A stretch of 35,715 nucleotides of DNA from Methylophaga sp. (GCA_002706095.1 PAJP01000006.1:41007-76721); one strand, 5' to 3'; positions 7,809 to 15,742 are shown, counted from the stretch's first letter. Numbers and translations are program-made. Notes: generated by a model from the sequence alone, not told the origin.

Positions 7809-8878
7809 CATCTGATTCTTACATTTATGTTCAGGAGAGATCGCTACACCTCTCCCCGCAACGTTACTTGCAGCTTATAGTCTCCTATAAGATCAGACCA
7901 TATCTTCATCCTTTTGGATGTCCACTGTTTCCCCTGTCAACCGCTTACAGGGTACGTGCGTAAGCACTGGTCGTTGAGCGTTAAATCTTAGAAATATTCC
8001 GATGAAATAGTTTTGTACCTAATCTTATAACGGATTCTCTTAACTTCAATAAAAGTGAGTTTCCGATTCTTACAGTTATCGGTTATCCACCTGTCAGAGT
8101 AACCTTCATTAATCTTGGTACAGACCCATCTTACTGTATCTTCAGAAAAGTCATTTTTATATTCGTGCTGGATGTTATACAAAACGCGGATATTAAAGTA
8201 CGTATCGCCTGCCTTTATTTTGCGTACAACATCCTTAGTTAGCCCATATTTATCTGCCACGTCCTTGACTCTAATACCTTCTTGTAATTCTTGACAGACT
8301 AGGTGTGCAATGTCATTGGTCATGCTGGAATTGTACAGGTCTTCACCAGACTGTTTTAATCCCATGTCGAGAGCGTGACGCTGGTTTTGAGACTTTGTGA
8401 CCCACTCAAGGTTTTCCGCATGATTGTTAAACTTGTTTCCATCTTTGTGATTGACATCTACCTGTCTTTCGTTCTCCTTTGGGGGTAGCCACGCTTTAGC
8501 AACAGCTATGTGCAATCTGTAGAAGCCTGTAACATTGCTGTGGGATGTGCGAAAATTGAGATATAGAGGCTTCCCCCTGGGAGTTCTTGTCATCTCTTTT
8601 TCTGTATCAATACGAAAGACCCTTCCACATTTTGACACCGCATAATTTGGAGCGTCTGGAACAGTTCGTACTAAAACACCGCTTATTTTAAATTCGTTCA
8701 TACTAATCTCCTACTGTAATTCAGAGCGATTTCTAAGATTTCTTCGCTGCTGATTGCCCATTGTAATATCTTGACAGTTTTCAAACCGTCACGCTTATGT
8801 TCACACATTACGTTGTGGTCTGTCAAGCTTTAGGGGTTTCCAGCATAAAAATGGATTATTGCCTGCACATTACTGTGC
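7809..8878 (-). ncRNA. Group I intron in the tape-measure gene
   Basis: The intron interrupts the tape-measure motif between AEELDSRLA and ERLPGSM. On the minus strand, exon 1 ends in GCT at 8879. The first intron bases (GCACA, loop GTAA, TGTGC, bulged A, GGC) form P1 with a U-G pair at the splice site. The conserved P4/J region TGGGCAATCAGCAGCGAAG is at 8742-8760. The R-type element CGCTCAACGACCAG is at 7967-7980. The S-type element GATGAAGATATGGTCTGATC is at 7891-7910. P7 is GACCA (7968-7972) with TGGTC (7896-7900), and P8 is CATCC-AAAA-GGATG (7907-7920). The HNH gene is inserted between P4 and the R element, that is in the P5-P6 region. The intron probably ends in G at 7809 or 7812. Length is about 1,070 bases. 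Confidence 0.9.
7988..8701 (-). CDS. HNH homing endonuclease (intron-encoded)
   Basis: A 237-residue protein inside the tape-measure group I intron. It contains the HNH core VDVNHKDGNKFNNHAENLEW (about residues 79-98), with His-Lys-Asp and the N..NLEWVT ending typical of phage HNH_3 homing enzymes. The N-terminus (APNYAVSKCGRVFRI) resembles the NUMOD4-type domain that usually precedes it. The C-terminal half has helix-turn-helix-like text (VKDVADKYGLTKDVVRKIKAG), which would read the target. It would cut the intronless tape-measure allele and spread the intron. AGGAG precedes the ATG, so it can be translated from the unspliced transcript. Confidence 0.92.
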   Translation of the reverse strand: MNEFKISGVLVRTVPDAPNYAVSKCGRVFRIDTEKEMTRTPRGKPLYLNFRTSHSNVTGFYRLHIAVAKAWLPPKENERQVDVNHKDGNKFNNHAENLEWVTKSQNQRHALDMGLKQSGEDLYNSSMTNDIAHLVCQELQEGIRVKDVADKYGLTKDVVRKIKAGDTYFNIRVLYNIQHEYKNDFSEDTVRWVCTKINEGYSDRWITDNCKNRKLTFIEVKRIRYKIRYKTISSEYF

Positions 8879-10147
8879 AGCGAGCCTAGAATCAAGCTCT
8901 TCGGCCATTATCTGGCCTTTGTTCGCCATCTGAATAACGCTTCGGAAAACTCCGTCCATGTCTGCTGCCGAGAGATTCAACACCCTCGCATACGAGACAA
9001 AACCTTCGAAGGTTTCTTGCATTTCGCCAGTCTGTAAATCAGACCCTTTCATAGCTGCTGCAAATTGTGTGTAGGCACTACCTAAACTAGTAATGTTCAC
9101 ACCAAGCTTGTCAGAAACGCTATGTAGATACTCGAATTGCTTGCCAGCTTCTTCGGCGCTTCCTGTTACAGCAACCAAACCCTGTTCCATTGCCACATAG
9201 TTTTGATAAGCTAAGGAAGACTGTACAGCACCAAAACCTGCAACCATTGTTCCTAAGCCAACGTCACTGTGCAGCGCACTTATCAAGCGGTGGTTTCCTA
9301 CTTGTCTAGGATCAGCACCACCTGCATAAATCCCACCAGCTCTTCCTACACGGCTTCCAGTAGCTCTTTGACGCCGCTCTATACGTTGTATATCACGATA
9401 GCGTCTATATTGATCTCCAAGTAATTCATTACGTCTTTCAAGAGATATATTACCACTTTTGTACTGAGTATTTACATAAGAGAAGTCTCTACGTATTTGT
9501 CTTAGTTGCTTACCATGCCTGTCATAACGCTTTTCAATTTGTTCTAATAAGTTTGCACGTTTATGCTCAGGTTTTATAAATTGTTGTTGTCTCCTATACT
9601 CTTGTCGAAGACCCCCAAGCAACTCAGCACGTCTTTCATAAGAAACATTACCACGTCTGTATTCACGGTTAATTTCTGAGTAGTCATTTCTTATTCTTTT
9701 TAAGCCTTGTTGTTCCTTGGAGATATTACCAAGGACTCTCTGAGTGCGTTTATTATCAGCTTGAACAAGTGTATCAATACGTTGTTGGATACGAGCCTGT
9801 GCAGAGGCTAATTGCGCTCTGTCAATATCTCCATCAGAAAACATACCTCTAACTGCTTGCATATCTTTTCTGGCACGGTCAAGTGATACAGGCACTTTGC
9901 CATAAGACCGTAAAATACCATCAAGTCTTGACTGAAGCTTCTCGGTATCTTTAGTTAGGTTTTGTGTAGCTCTAGCAGATTGATTAACACCTTTCGTATA
10001 CTGTTTAGACGTGGCAGCTTGCGCAGTGCCCATCTTGTTAATATCTCTGCGAAGGGTTTGCAAGTGACCTTCAAAAGCTTGCAAACCCTTCTTATCAACC
10101 TGAAAACCCAACCTTGCAAACAACGTTGCAATTGGTGATCCGGCCAT
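8879..10147 (-). CDS. Tape measure protein, exon 1
   Basis: The N-terminal 423 residues of the tape measure protein. After a short start (SPIATLFARLGFQVDKKGLQ) most of residues 20-260 are charged, helical and repetitive. Two similar units are visible, YRRGNVSYERRAELLGGLRQ and YKSGNISLERRNELLGDQYR, separated by about 65 residues, as expected for a coiled-coil ruler. Residues 300-423 form the conserved tape-measure domain ending GQIMAEELDSRLA. The frame runs three codons into the intron to a TAA at 8870. The joined product of exons 1 and 2 is about 813 residues. At roughly 1.5 angstrom per residue that predicts a tail near 120 nm. Confidence 0.88.
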
Positions 10148-10183
10148 ATTATAAACCCTCTTATATGTATTTAAAAGTTATAA

Positions 10184-10827
10184 TTAGCGGCCACCTCTAG
10201 GTTTTGCTCTCTCAGCATCCTTCTCAGCAGCCTGTTCAATGTCAGCCTCTAGATCAATTATCTCTAACAAGTCATAAACATCCGTTACTGAGTAATCTCT
10301 ATCTAACTCAACAACAGATGCCTTACCCTTAGAAACAATGAGGTAAACTTCAGGCTCCATATCGGAAGTCTCTGTAAAGTTCTTCCATACTCTATGAACA
10401 TTGCTTTGTTTAGATTGCTGCTGCCCATTGTTATCAGAAGATTGTTGTGACGCTTTTACTGCGGCATACCTTCTTGGGCCTCTTGCAAAAAATCTGCAAA
10501 GTTAAATGAAATCACCTCCCAAAGCAATGTTAAGAGTGTTCCATAATCACCTGCAAACTCATTGTCAAAGTCAATAGCAAACTTATTCTTGGTGGTTAAT
10601 GATAAGAGTTCTTCGATAGTCTTCTCATCAATATCATCAAGATGGCTTGCTGCTGCCTCAAGAAGATCACCTAACGAGGGTTCTGCTGAACCTTTTTTGT
10701 AAGCTGCTGCTAAAGCTGGTAACATCACCTTAGCAACTTTTTTTCCGAGGCGCAGCCCCTGACGACCGCCAAATTGTGTAATCTGATATTTATTATCTTT
10801 GATAGTAATTTCTTTTGTATCGCGCAT
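10184..10827 (-). CDS. Tail assembly chaperone, -1 frameshift fusion product
   Basis: A predicted 214-residue product. Translation starts at 10827, shifts to -1 at the T TTT TTG heptamer (10486-10492) and reads on to a TAA at 10184-10186. The extension reads FFARGPRRYAAVKASQQSSD, then a Gln/Asn-rich linker and VYLIVSKGKASVVELDRDYS, ending KPRGGR. The downstream frame has no start codon of its own, yet is open and has sensible protein composition. This arrangement, just before the tape-measure gene, is the classical one for tail chaperone pairs such as lambda G/GT. The fusion would be made in small amounts and bridge tape measure to tube subunits. Confidence 0.85.
10456..10827 (-). CDS. Tail assembly chaperone, short form
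   Basis: The unshifted 123-residue product. It is a small, helix-rich protein with a charged N-terminus (EITIKDNKYQITQFGGRQGL) and an acidic second half, resembling phage tail assembly chaperones of the TAC type. It would coat the tape measure during tail assembly and not be in the virion. It lies between the third tube-like protein and the tape measure, which is the standard location. The last codons overlap the extended -1 frame. Confidence 0.85.
   Translation of the reverse strand: MRDTKEITIKDNKYQITQFGGRQGLRLGKKVAKVMLPALAAAYKKGSAEPSLGDLLEAAASHLDDIDEKTIEELLSLTTKNKFAIDFDNEFAGDYGTLLTLLWEVISFNFADFLQEAQEGMPQ
10486..10492 (-). promoter_or_regulatory. Programmed -1 frameshift site (T TTT TTG)
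   Basis: The zero-frame codons GAT TTT TTG contain a canonical slippery heptamer T TTT TTG. Slipping one base back joins the chaperone to the open downstream frame. A 9-base match to the anti-Shine-Dalgarno, GGAGGTGAT (10511-10519), lies about 18 bases upstream. That kind of internal SD is known to stimulate -1 shifting, although the usual spacing is shorter. No strong downstream pseudoknot was seen by eye. Confidence 0.85.
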
Positions 10828-10852
10828 AGATTATTACCTCACAGTATTAAAT

Positions 10853-11317
10853 TTAAAATAGATTTGAAAGAAAGTCCAAAGGACTCTTCTGATTTCCACC
10901 AACATGATAACGACCAATCGCATCATAATTGATAACCCACTCATTAGCTGTTGTAGAAGAACCTTGGTATGATTTATTAGGTGGTCCATCTACATAAGCA
11001 TTGACAAGCTGTATTCCAGTAGTGCCTCCAACGTCTCTAAGTGTTACATTAAGCAATGCTGTCTGTGACTCCATATCAGCAGTCACAAGGTCACTTAGCA
11101 CATCATTTTGAGGTGAAGTTTGCATTAACTGGAAACGTAAAACTCCCGACTTATCACGATTAGCTACGCGGGTATGTTTACCACGTATACCTCTAACCTG
11201 TCTAAAGTATGGGGAGTTTTTAGTAAGTTCTAAGAAGGATTCAGAAGAGAAGTCACTAATAACATAATCGTTAATAGCTAAGACTATATCCGTAGGACTA
11301 AATGTGCCTAGCTTCAT
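10853..11317 (-). CDS. Tail tube-like protein 3 (DUF3277-like)
   Basis: A 154-residue protein with the pattern shared by the two genes before it: VLAINDYVISDF opening, FQLMQTSPQNDVLSDLVTAD in the middle, and a C-terminal strand pair (NAYVDGPPNKSYQG, then NEWVINYDAI). The 'L.QTSP.N..L..L...D' segment is typical of DUF3277-type tail tube proteins. Of the three it is the closest to the chaperone and tape measure. Which of the three forms the main tube cannot be told from sequence. The others may be tube initiator, terminator or decorating copies. Confidence 0.7.
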   Translation of the reverse strand: MKLGTFSPTDIVLAINDYVISDFSSESFLELTKNSPYFRQVRGIRGKHTRVANRDKSGVLRFQLMQTSPQNDVLSDLVTADMESQTALLNVTLRDVGGTTGIQLVNAYVDGPPNKSYQGSSTTANEWVINYDAIGRYHVGGNQKSPLDFLSNLF

Positions 11318-11338
11318 TGTATAAAGTCCTCTTTGTGT

Positions 11339-11839
11339 TTATAGAAGTCTTGAGAACTGTCCAGCAATGCTTGTGAGCCTTGCAATGTCTGTCGAAAGTT
11401 CCTCATCCTCACCATTACCAGCAAGGTTAAACACCATATCTGAACACTTGATTTCCCATACACGGTCTTCGTGATTAGCTGAATAACTTACTTCGGGAGG
11501 TCTTTCAATCCAACAGGACGTGGCGAGAAAGAGAGAGCGCCCTGATGAATCCTTTGCGAAGATTGGGAAAGCTGCTAATCGGGAAACATCGTCAAGTGTT
11601 GCTAACGCTGTCAAGATTGCATTGGAAGGGGAGGTTTGGGAGAGGCTTACTTCGAGAGTGTAGACATTAGAAGGGGTATGTGTTCTTTCAACACCTCCTG
11701 AAGCACCTACTGAAGTGTTGAAGTAATTGTCATCTTTGTTAATACGGATGATAGTGTCTGGTGAGAACCCTTGGACGCTGTATAGTAAAGCGACTGTTAA
11801 AGAGACTTCTTCAGGTGCGTATGTTCGTATGCAAGACAT
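11339..11839 (-). CDS. Tail tube-like protein 2 (DUF3277-like)
   Basis: A 166-residue protein starting MSCIRTYAPEEVSLTVA, very like MSCLTTYSPEFTDLIVS in the preceding paralog. It contains LEVSLSQTSPSNAILTALAT, DSSGRSLFLATSCWIERPPE and a VWEIKC strand, following the DUF3277 tube pattern. The C-terminus after about residue 140 is unique and probably helical. It is separated from paralog 1 by a long imperfect hairpin (11878-11923). Divergence is high, so this is an old duplication. Confidence 0.7.
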   Translation of the reverse strand: MSCIRTYAPEEVSLTVALLYSVQGFSPDTIIRINKDDNYFNTSVGASGGVERTHTPSNVYTLEVSLSQTSPSNAILTALATLDDVSRLAAFPIFAKDSSGRSLFLATSCWIERPPEVSYSANHEDRVWEIKCSDMVFNLAGNGEDEELSTDIARLTSIAGQFSRLL

Positions 11840-11877
11840 AATGGATACCTTCTTTTATAAAGATGCTAAGAAAGGTT

Positions 11878-11923
11878 TTCACAAAGATATGGGCAGCGAT
11901 TAAACTGCCCAAGGTATTGTGAA
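11878..11923 (-). repeat. Two-tier hairpin between tube paralogs
   Basis: The element has an outer stem TTCACAA/TTGTGAA (7 bp), a 5/5 internal loop, and an inner stem TGGGCAG/CTGCCCA (7 bp) around an 8-base loop. On the minus strand it follows the tube 1 stop (11932) by 9 bases and precedes the tube 2 start. Only a weak T-tract (CCTTTCTT) follows, so attenuation, mRNA processing or protection is as likely as termination. Confidence 0.65.
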
Positions 11924-11931
11924 GGTTTTTC

Positions 11932-12456
11932 TTAGTCTTGAGGTTGCCATTGTTCAGGAACAGTACCACCAAGTGCTTCTACAGCATCCCGTTGTTCAGG
12001 AGTGAATCGGCTATTGCCGCCAATCATATAACCTTCAGGGTTTGGTAAGTGAATCTGCCACTCTCTTCCTTCAATAGTACCACCACCTGAGAAGGCTTGG
12101 GTAGGTTCTGTACCAATATAAGCACAGCGGTCTGTGAAGATAGTAGTACCAGAAGAATCTTTGAGGGTTACGTTAAAAGTACCTTCGAGAGTGTCACGAT
12201 CATTACGGAGTAATAGTGTGAAAATATCGTTCCAACGTGATGTTTGTGAAAGTGTTACAGTAAGGTCGAAAGCCTTAACCGCTGACACAGCTCGGTAAGA
12301 TTCCCCTTTGGCCCCGTAAACAGCCGTCATACGATCTTCGAAAGGTTCTACTGAAAGAAACGTACCTTCAGCAAACCCTGTAACCACCCCTGAAAAGTTA
12401 TCATTACTGACAATCAAATCAGTAAATTCTGGTGAATAAGTTGTTAAGCAAGACAT
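11932..12456 (-). CDS. Tail tube protein 1 (DUF3277-like)
   Basis: A 174-residue protein directly after the sheath gene, the usual place of the tail tube. It matches the DUF3277 pattern best of the three: VTGFAEGTFLSVEPFEDRMT, YGAKGESYRAVS, FDLTVTLSQTSRWNDIFTLL, and TLKDSSGTTIF with a later GREWQIHLP strand. The C-terminus contains a Pro/Gln-rich tail ending PEQWQPQD. It would polymerise into the inner tube under the sheath. This is the preferred candidate for the major tube protein among the three tandem paralogs. Confidence 0.8.
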   Translation of the reverse strand: MSCLTTYSPEFTDLIVSNDNFSGVVTGFAEGTFLSVEPFEDRMTAVYGAKGESYRAVSAVKAFDLTVTLSQTSRWNDIFTLLLRNDRDTLEGTFNVTLKDSSGTTIFTDRCAYIGTEPTQAFSGGGTIEGREWQIHLPNPEGYMIGGNSRFTPEQRDAVEALGGTVPEQWQPQD

Positions 12457-12495
12457 ATAAAGTATCTCCTAAATCTTGTATTGGTGTTCATATAA

Positions 12496-12515
12496 AGGGC
12501 GCTTTTACACGCCCT
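12496..12515 (-). terminator. GC hairpin after sheath stop
   Basis: On the minus strand AGGGCGTGTAAAAGCGCCCT forms a 6 bp GC-rich stem followed by TTATATG. It starts 15 bases after the sheath stop. It repeats the hairpin after the tape-measure gene (6611-6628) in both stem and loop. The short T-tract suggests partial termination or transcript stabilisation, which would help set high sheath output. Confidence 0.55.
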
Positions 12516-12529
12516 ATTGATAATTATTC

Positions 12530-13831
12530 CTAAATCGTGAGTCGGCCTTGGATAGAAACTGCGTGCACCGCCCCTTGAAGAGTACCTTCAAAAGAGAAGC
12601 CTTCAGCAACACGATTTGCACGTAGGTTCGGATCAAGTGACCGAGGATTAGGAACATTCACTGTATAGCTTGCAAGACCACCTACAGCAACACCTTCGTT
12701 AAGAACTTCACGCATACGACCTTCAATGATTGCAAAGCCTGCTGAAGTGTAAGGAATCTTTTCAGAGTTTACTAAGGTTAGGTAGATACGCTCACGCATA
12801 CGTGCTTCTAACCAATCTGCGAACCTCAACACATCGACAAATTCACCGTTCACAACACGACCTTCTGCAAAGATATTACGACCACCAATATTTTCATAGG
12901 TGTTGTAACCTTTACCATAATCGAAACGTGTACCTTTCAAAGTAAGGCTTTCAGTAGTTGATAAACGACTTACAGTAACACCTGATACAGACTTAAACTT
13001 CCAAGTGGTTGAACCAGGGTCTTTAGGAGCTTGCAATCCTACAATGGCACACTCAGGGTATTCAGTATCATCCTCAGCAAAGATTACAACAGTACGTGCT
13101 AAGTCTTTTGCTTGCAATACAGAACCAATATCAGAAGTCACTAGGGAGTTCTTAGCCTGAGCAGCAGATGTAGAGGTCACGTAAATACGCTTCTCAGCTT
13201 CTACAATCTCTGCAAGGGCTTCTACATCAGCAGGCTCATGTGTCTCAGCATTAACGAAGTAGAAGTCATCATCTTGAGACTTGATATAACCATAAGCATC
13301 TGCGTAAGTCTCAATGTTTTCTGTCTCAGTCAACTCAGTAGTGGTGGTTGAATAAGTGAAGTTGTTAAAGTCTGCGGGAATCAGTGTAAAGGTTCCATCA
13401 GAATTATCTACAAAGCGACCATCAATAGCCGCATCTCGATAAGCCTGTTCAAGACCATCTACAATCTCTTGTACAGTTGCTCCAACTTCAGGAGTATAAC
13501 TTACTTCAGTCCCGTCTACAGTTACCGCATATTCAGTACCACCAGCAGTCACTTCATAAGTAACACTTGCAACAGCAGCAGTATCGTGATAACCAACCTT
13601 AACAAATGTTGGTGAAACTTGTTGACCAAAGTATCGACGCAATGCAACTAGCTCAGCATCGCCCTCTGCAAAGTCTTCTTCAGCTTGTGTAACACTGGAA
13701 TAAGTACGGACACGTTCATCAGTACCAAAACCTGTAGTACCAATAAATAGTGGTGTACCAAAACCCTGACGACTAACGCCACGAGTCTCCCTTGAAATAT
13801 TGATCGTTACGATCTCATTAACTCTCGCCAT
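12530..13831 (-). CDS. Tail sheath protein (DUF3383-like)
   Basis: A 433-residue protein that forms the contractile sheath. The opening NEIVTINISRETRGVSRQGF followed by TPLFIGTTG matches the DUF3383 sheath family. The central part has repeated beta-domain text (TYEVTAGGTEYAVTVDGTEV), and the C-terminal part has LRFADWLEARMRERIYLTLV, then a Gly-rich stretch, ending RVAEGFSFEGTLQGAVHAVS-type strands. Sheath proteins usually use such C-terminal strands to mesh subunits. It is followed by the tube gene and preceded by connector genes, as in other myoviruses. Confidence 0.9.
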   Translation of the reverse strand: MARVNEIVTINISRETRGVSRQGFGTPLFIGTTGFGTDERVRTYSSVTQAEEDFAEGDAELVALRRYFGQQVSPTFVKVGYHDTAAVASVTYEVTAGGTEYAVTVDGTEVSYTPEVGATVQEIVDGLEQAYRDAAIDGRFVDNSDGTFTLIPADFNNFTYSTTTTELTETENIETYADAYGYIKSQDDDFYFVNAETHEPADVEALAEIVEAEKRIYVTSTSAAQAKNSLVTSDIGSVLQAKDLARTVVIFAEDDTEYPECAIVGLQAPKDPGSTTWKFKSVSGVTVSRLSTTESLTLKGTRFDYGKGYNTYENIGGRNIFAEGRVVNGEFVDVLRFADWLEARMRERIYLTLVNSEKIPYTSAGFAIIEGRMREVLNEGVAVGGLASYTVNVPNPRSLDPNLRANRVAEGFSFEGTLQGAVHAVSIQGRLTI

Positions 13832-13854
13832 TTTACTCTCCCCTAATTTCTCGT

Positions 13855-14391
13855 TTAGGTAGGTTGATTAGGCACGTACTCATTGTACTGAATACCTGCA
13901 TCTGGATAATTCGCTTGATAACCAACAATGTTGAACCAATCAATATCAGAAAGGTTTTCGTAGGCTGTCAGTATTGTTAAATCAAATGTTGCTCTTTGGA
14001 TATACTTTGTATCCCTTAATTCTGGAATACGCCTCACATCAGTAGAATCAACAATGCTTAAACAGTTTTCGTTATAAAGTTTGTCAAGTGCCTCAGACAT
14101 TTTTATAATTGATTGCGCTTCAAACGCATTGTCGTAACAACTGTCTCCGTAGAAAGTAATCGTTACTAAGGCTCTGAAGTCTTGTTTGAAGGATTCCTCT
14201 AATGAGCCTGTACCTTTAGAAGATGTTGAGCGTGAACCCTTGTTAAGTTGATTCAAAACAGTAATACCAACAACCCCATAATCACCAACAGGCTCTGGCC
14301 CATTATCGTAATCAGGAATCATTGGTACGTTGTCAAAATGATTGTTATAAAACATCAGCAAGGAGTTTTCTATATTTGTTAGAAATGACAT
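13855..14391 (-). CDS. Neck / tail terminator-like protein
   Basis: A 178-residue protein immediately before the sheath gene. It contains ITVLNQLNKGSRSTSSKG, DFRALVTITFYGDSCYDNAF and NIVGYQANYPDAGIQY. The pattern, with a conserved central strand and a D-x-F-N-x-V-G ending, is like the phage neck terminator (gp12-like) family that closes the tail end at the head-tail joint. Its size and position between head closure proteins and sheath agree. Assignment is by pattern and synteny. Confidence 0.65.
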   Translation of the reverse strand: MSFLTNIENSLLMFYNNHFDNVPMIPDYDNGPEPVGDYGVVGITVLNQLNKGSRSTSSKGTGSLEESFKQDFRALVTITFYGDSCYDNAFEAQSIIKMSEALDKLYNENCLSIVDSTDVRRIPELRDTKYIQRATFDLTILTAYENLSDIDWFNIVGYQANYPDAGIQYNEYVPNQPT

Positions 14392-14396
14392 TCTTA

Positions 14397-14777
14397 TTAA
14401 CCCCCTGCTGATTGTTCAACACGTACAAGTTTATACTCATAGTGTTTACGGATACGCATTTGGAAAGACTCTCTAGCAAAGACCTGATACCGATAACCTT
14501 CAATAAGAAGTTCATCAGGTGATTGCCCATCTGCTTCGTCAAGCGTGTTTAGGAAAGTGCTTGATATAAAGAATCTTGTATCTCTTGTTCGGAAGGCGTC
14601 TGGCAACATTTGCTTTTCATACGAAGATAAAGGCTGTTCATTACCACGTACTTCTAAAGTCTCTTCAGCACCTTCGATCCATCTACCTGTATTTGGATCA
14701 CGATAACCAGGAACCTTTCGATATAATGGGAAGGTCTTAACGCCTACTTTACTAAGAACCATAGGTCTTGGTGACAT
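14397..14777 (-). CDS. Head closure / neck protein
   Basis: A 126-residue protein from the ATG at 14777, preceded by AAAGAGG. A GTG three codons upstream lies within the ribosome site and is less likely. It is beta-rich with RKVPGYRDPNTGRWIEGAEE and LLIEGYRYQVFARESFQMRI. The 'Y.P.TG.W..G' and later 'YRV' strands look like the stopper or head-closure proteins that sit between connector and tail completion proteins. Specific family is uncertain, and function is inferred from location. Confidence 0.55.
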   Translation of the reverse strand: MSPRPMVLSKVGVKTFPLYRKVPGYRDPNTGRWIEGAEETLEVRGNEQPLSSYEKQMLPDAFRTRDTRFFISSTFLNTLDEADGQSPDELLIEGYRYQVFARESFQMRIRKHYEYKLVRVEQSAGG

Positions 14778-14797
14778 AATTAACACCTCTTTATAAT

Positions 14798-15283
14798 TTA
14801 TCGGTTGATTGTATAATCGGTGTTGTTAATCAATTCACCAGAATCCTCGAAAGGTTTGTTGAACCCTTTGATGCCTATTGTTAAAGGTGCGTTATTCGTA
14901 GCAGTCGAGCCTGTCAATAACCAGTTGTCCATCTTCTCTTCGTAACGAGATGCTAAATGTGAACCTGCTGTATCCAGTATACTGTTCAAGGCTCCTGAGT
15001 TGCCGTACAAGAACATTGATACAGGCTGCTGAATAGATAGTTCAAAGCGCTTCTTAGAAGTTATTAAGGATTCGGTAGTATCTCTTAACGCGGGACGTGC
15101 TGGTATTTTACCTTTGATACCCCACTCAAGAATACTCGCAAGGTGCCCGTAAGTTAATCCAGAACCCTTGTGAATCTTTGGTTGTGTATAACCAAAATCA
15201 ACAGATGATGACGAGAGTTGTTTCAAGTCTTTTTCAAGTTTCTTAATGCCCCTTGTGTCGAGGATTGCTGTCATCCTAGTCAT
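14798..15283 (-). CDS. Tail completion protein, HK97 gp10 / Mu gpG-like
   Basis: A 161-residue protein. It has an N-terminal helix (GIKKLEKDLKQL) and YGHLASILEWGIKGKIPARP followed by LRDT. This 'A..lEfG....i.PARP.LR' signature marks virion morphogenesis / HK97 gp10-like tail completion proteins. The C-terminus has IKGFNKPFEDSGELINNTDY, typical of the same family, where a 'kPL.dTG.L..si.y' ending is common. It would act at the head-tail interface. The start is the first ATG; a second at codon 4 is possible. Confidence 0.75.
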   Translation of the reverse strand: MTRMTAILDTRGIKKLEKDLKQLSSSSVDFGYTQPKIHKGSGLTYGHLASILEWGIKGKIPARPALRDTTESLITSKKRFELSIQQPVSMFLYGNSGALNSILDTAGSHLASRYEEKMDNWLLTGSTATNNAPLTIGIKGFNKPFEDSGELINNTDYTINR

Positions 15284-15286
15284 ACA

Positions 15287-15742
15287 TTATACCCGCCAAC
15301 GTCTGGAGGGGTCTTCATAATGACCTGTTGTTAGGATACGACCATCAAAGAACTTATTAGGTTCTAATGATTCATCTTCACGAATAGATTCAACATCCTT
15401 CTTAGTAACACCGCCAAAGTAAGGCTTAGCGGGACTATTCAAACGAATCTGTTTCTCAAGTTCACTAATAGCAAGTTTCAAAGACTCTGAAGTTTGTGAA
15501 TACCATTCATACTTACCAGCACGTTCTCTCGAAGGCCCAAGTAAGATTTCATTAAGCATCTGACGAAGGAACTGTAAAGCAACCCTGTTCAGGTCTTGCT
15601 CAGTTGGATTGTTACCAAACTTGTTAATGAAGTATTGAATTTCCTCATCAGAAAACATTGCTACGTCTTCTTCTTTATCACCTATTTTAAAGCGGACATA
15701 GTCAATGCTTTGGTTTAGGTCGCCTGTGTATGTAAACGTCAT
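15287..15742 (-). CDS. Head-tail connector protein
   Basis: A 151-residue, mostly helical protein. It opens with DYVRFKIGDKEEDVAMFSDE and continues with IQYFINKFGN. Short helical proteins with 'd.vR..igD......f.D.ei' are head-tail adaptor (gp6/gp15-like) proteins bound to the portal ring. Downstream AISELEKQIR extends the helix, and the C-terminus is charged. Location directly before the tail completion protein agrees. Preceded by a terminator-like hairpin and a weak promoter-like sequence in the 200-base gap upstream. Confidence 0.7.
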   Translation of the reverse strand: MTFTYTGDLNQSIDYVRFKIGDKEEDVAMFSDEEIQYFINKFGNNPTEQDLNRVALQFLRQMLNEILLGPSRERAGKYEWYSQTSESLKLAISELEKQIRLNSPAKPYFGGVTKKDVESIREDESLEPNKFFDGRILTTGHYEDPSRRWRV

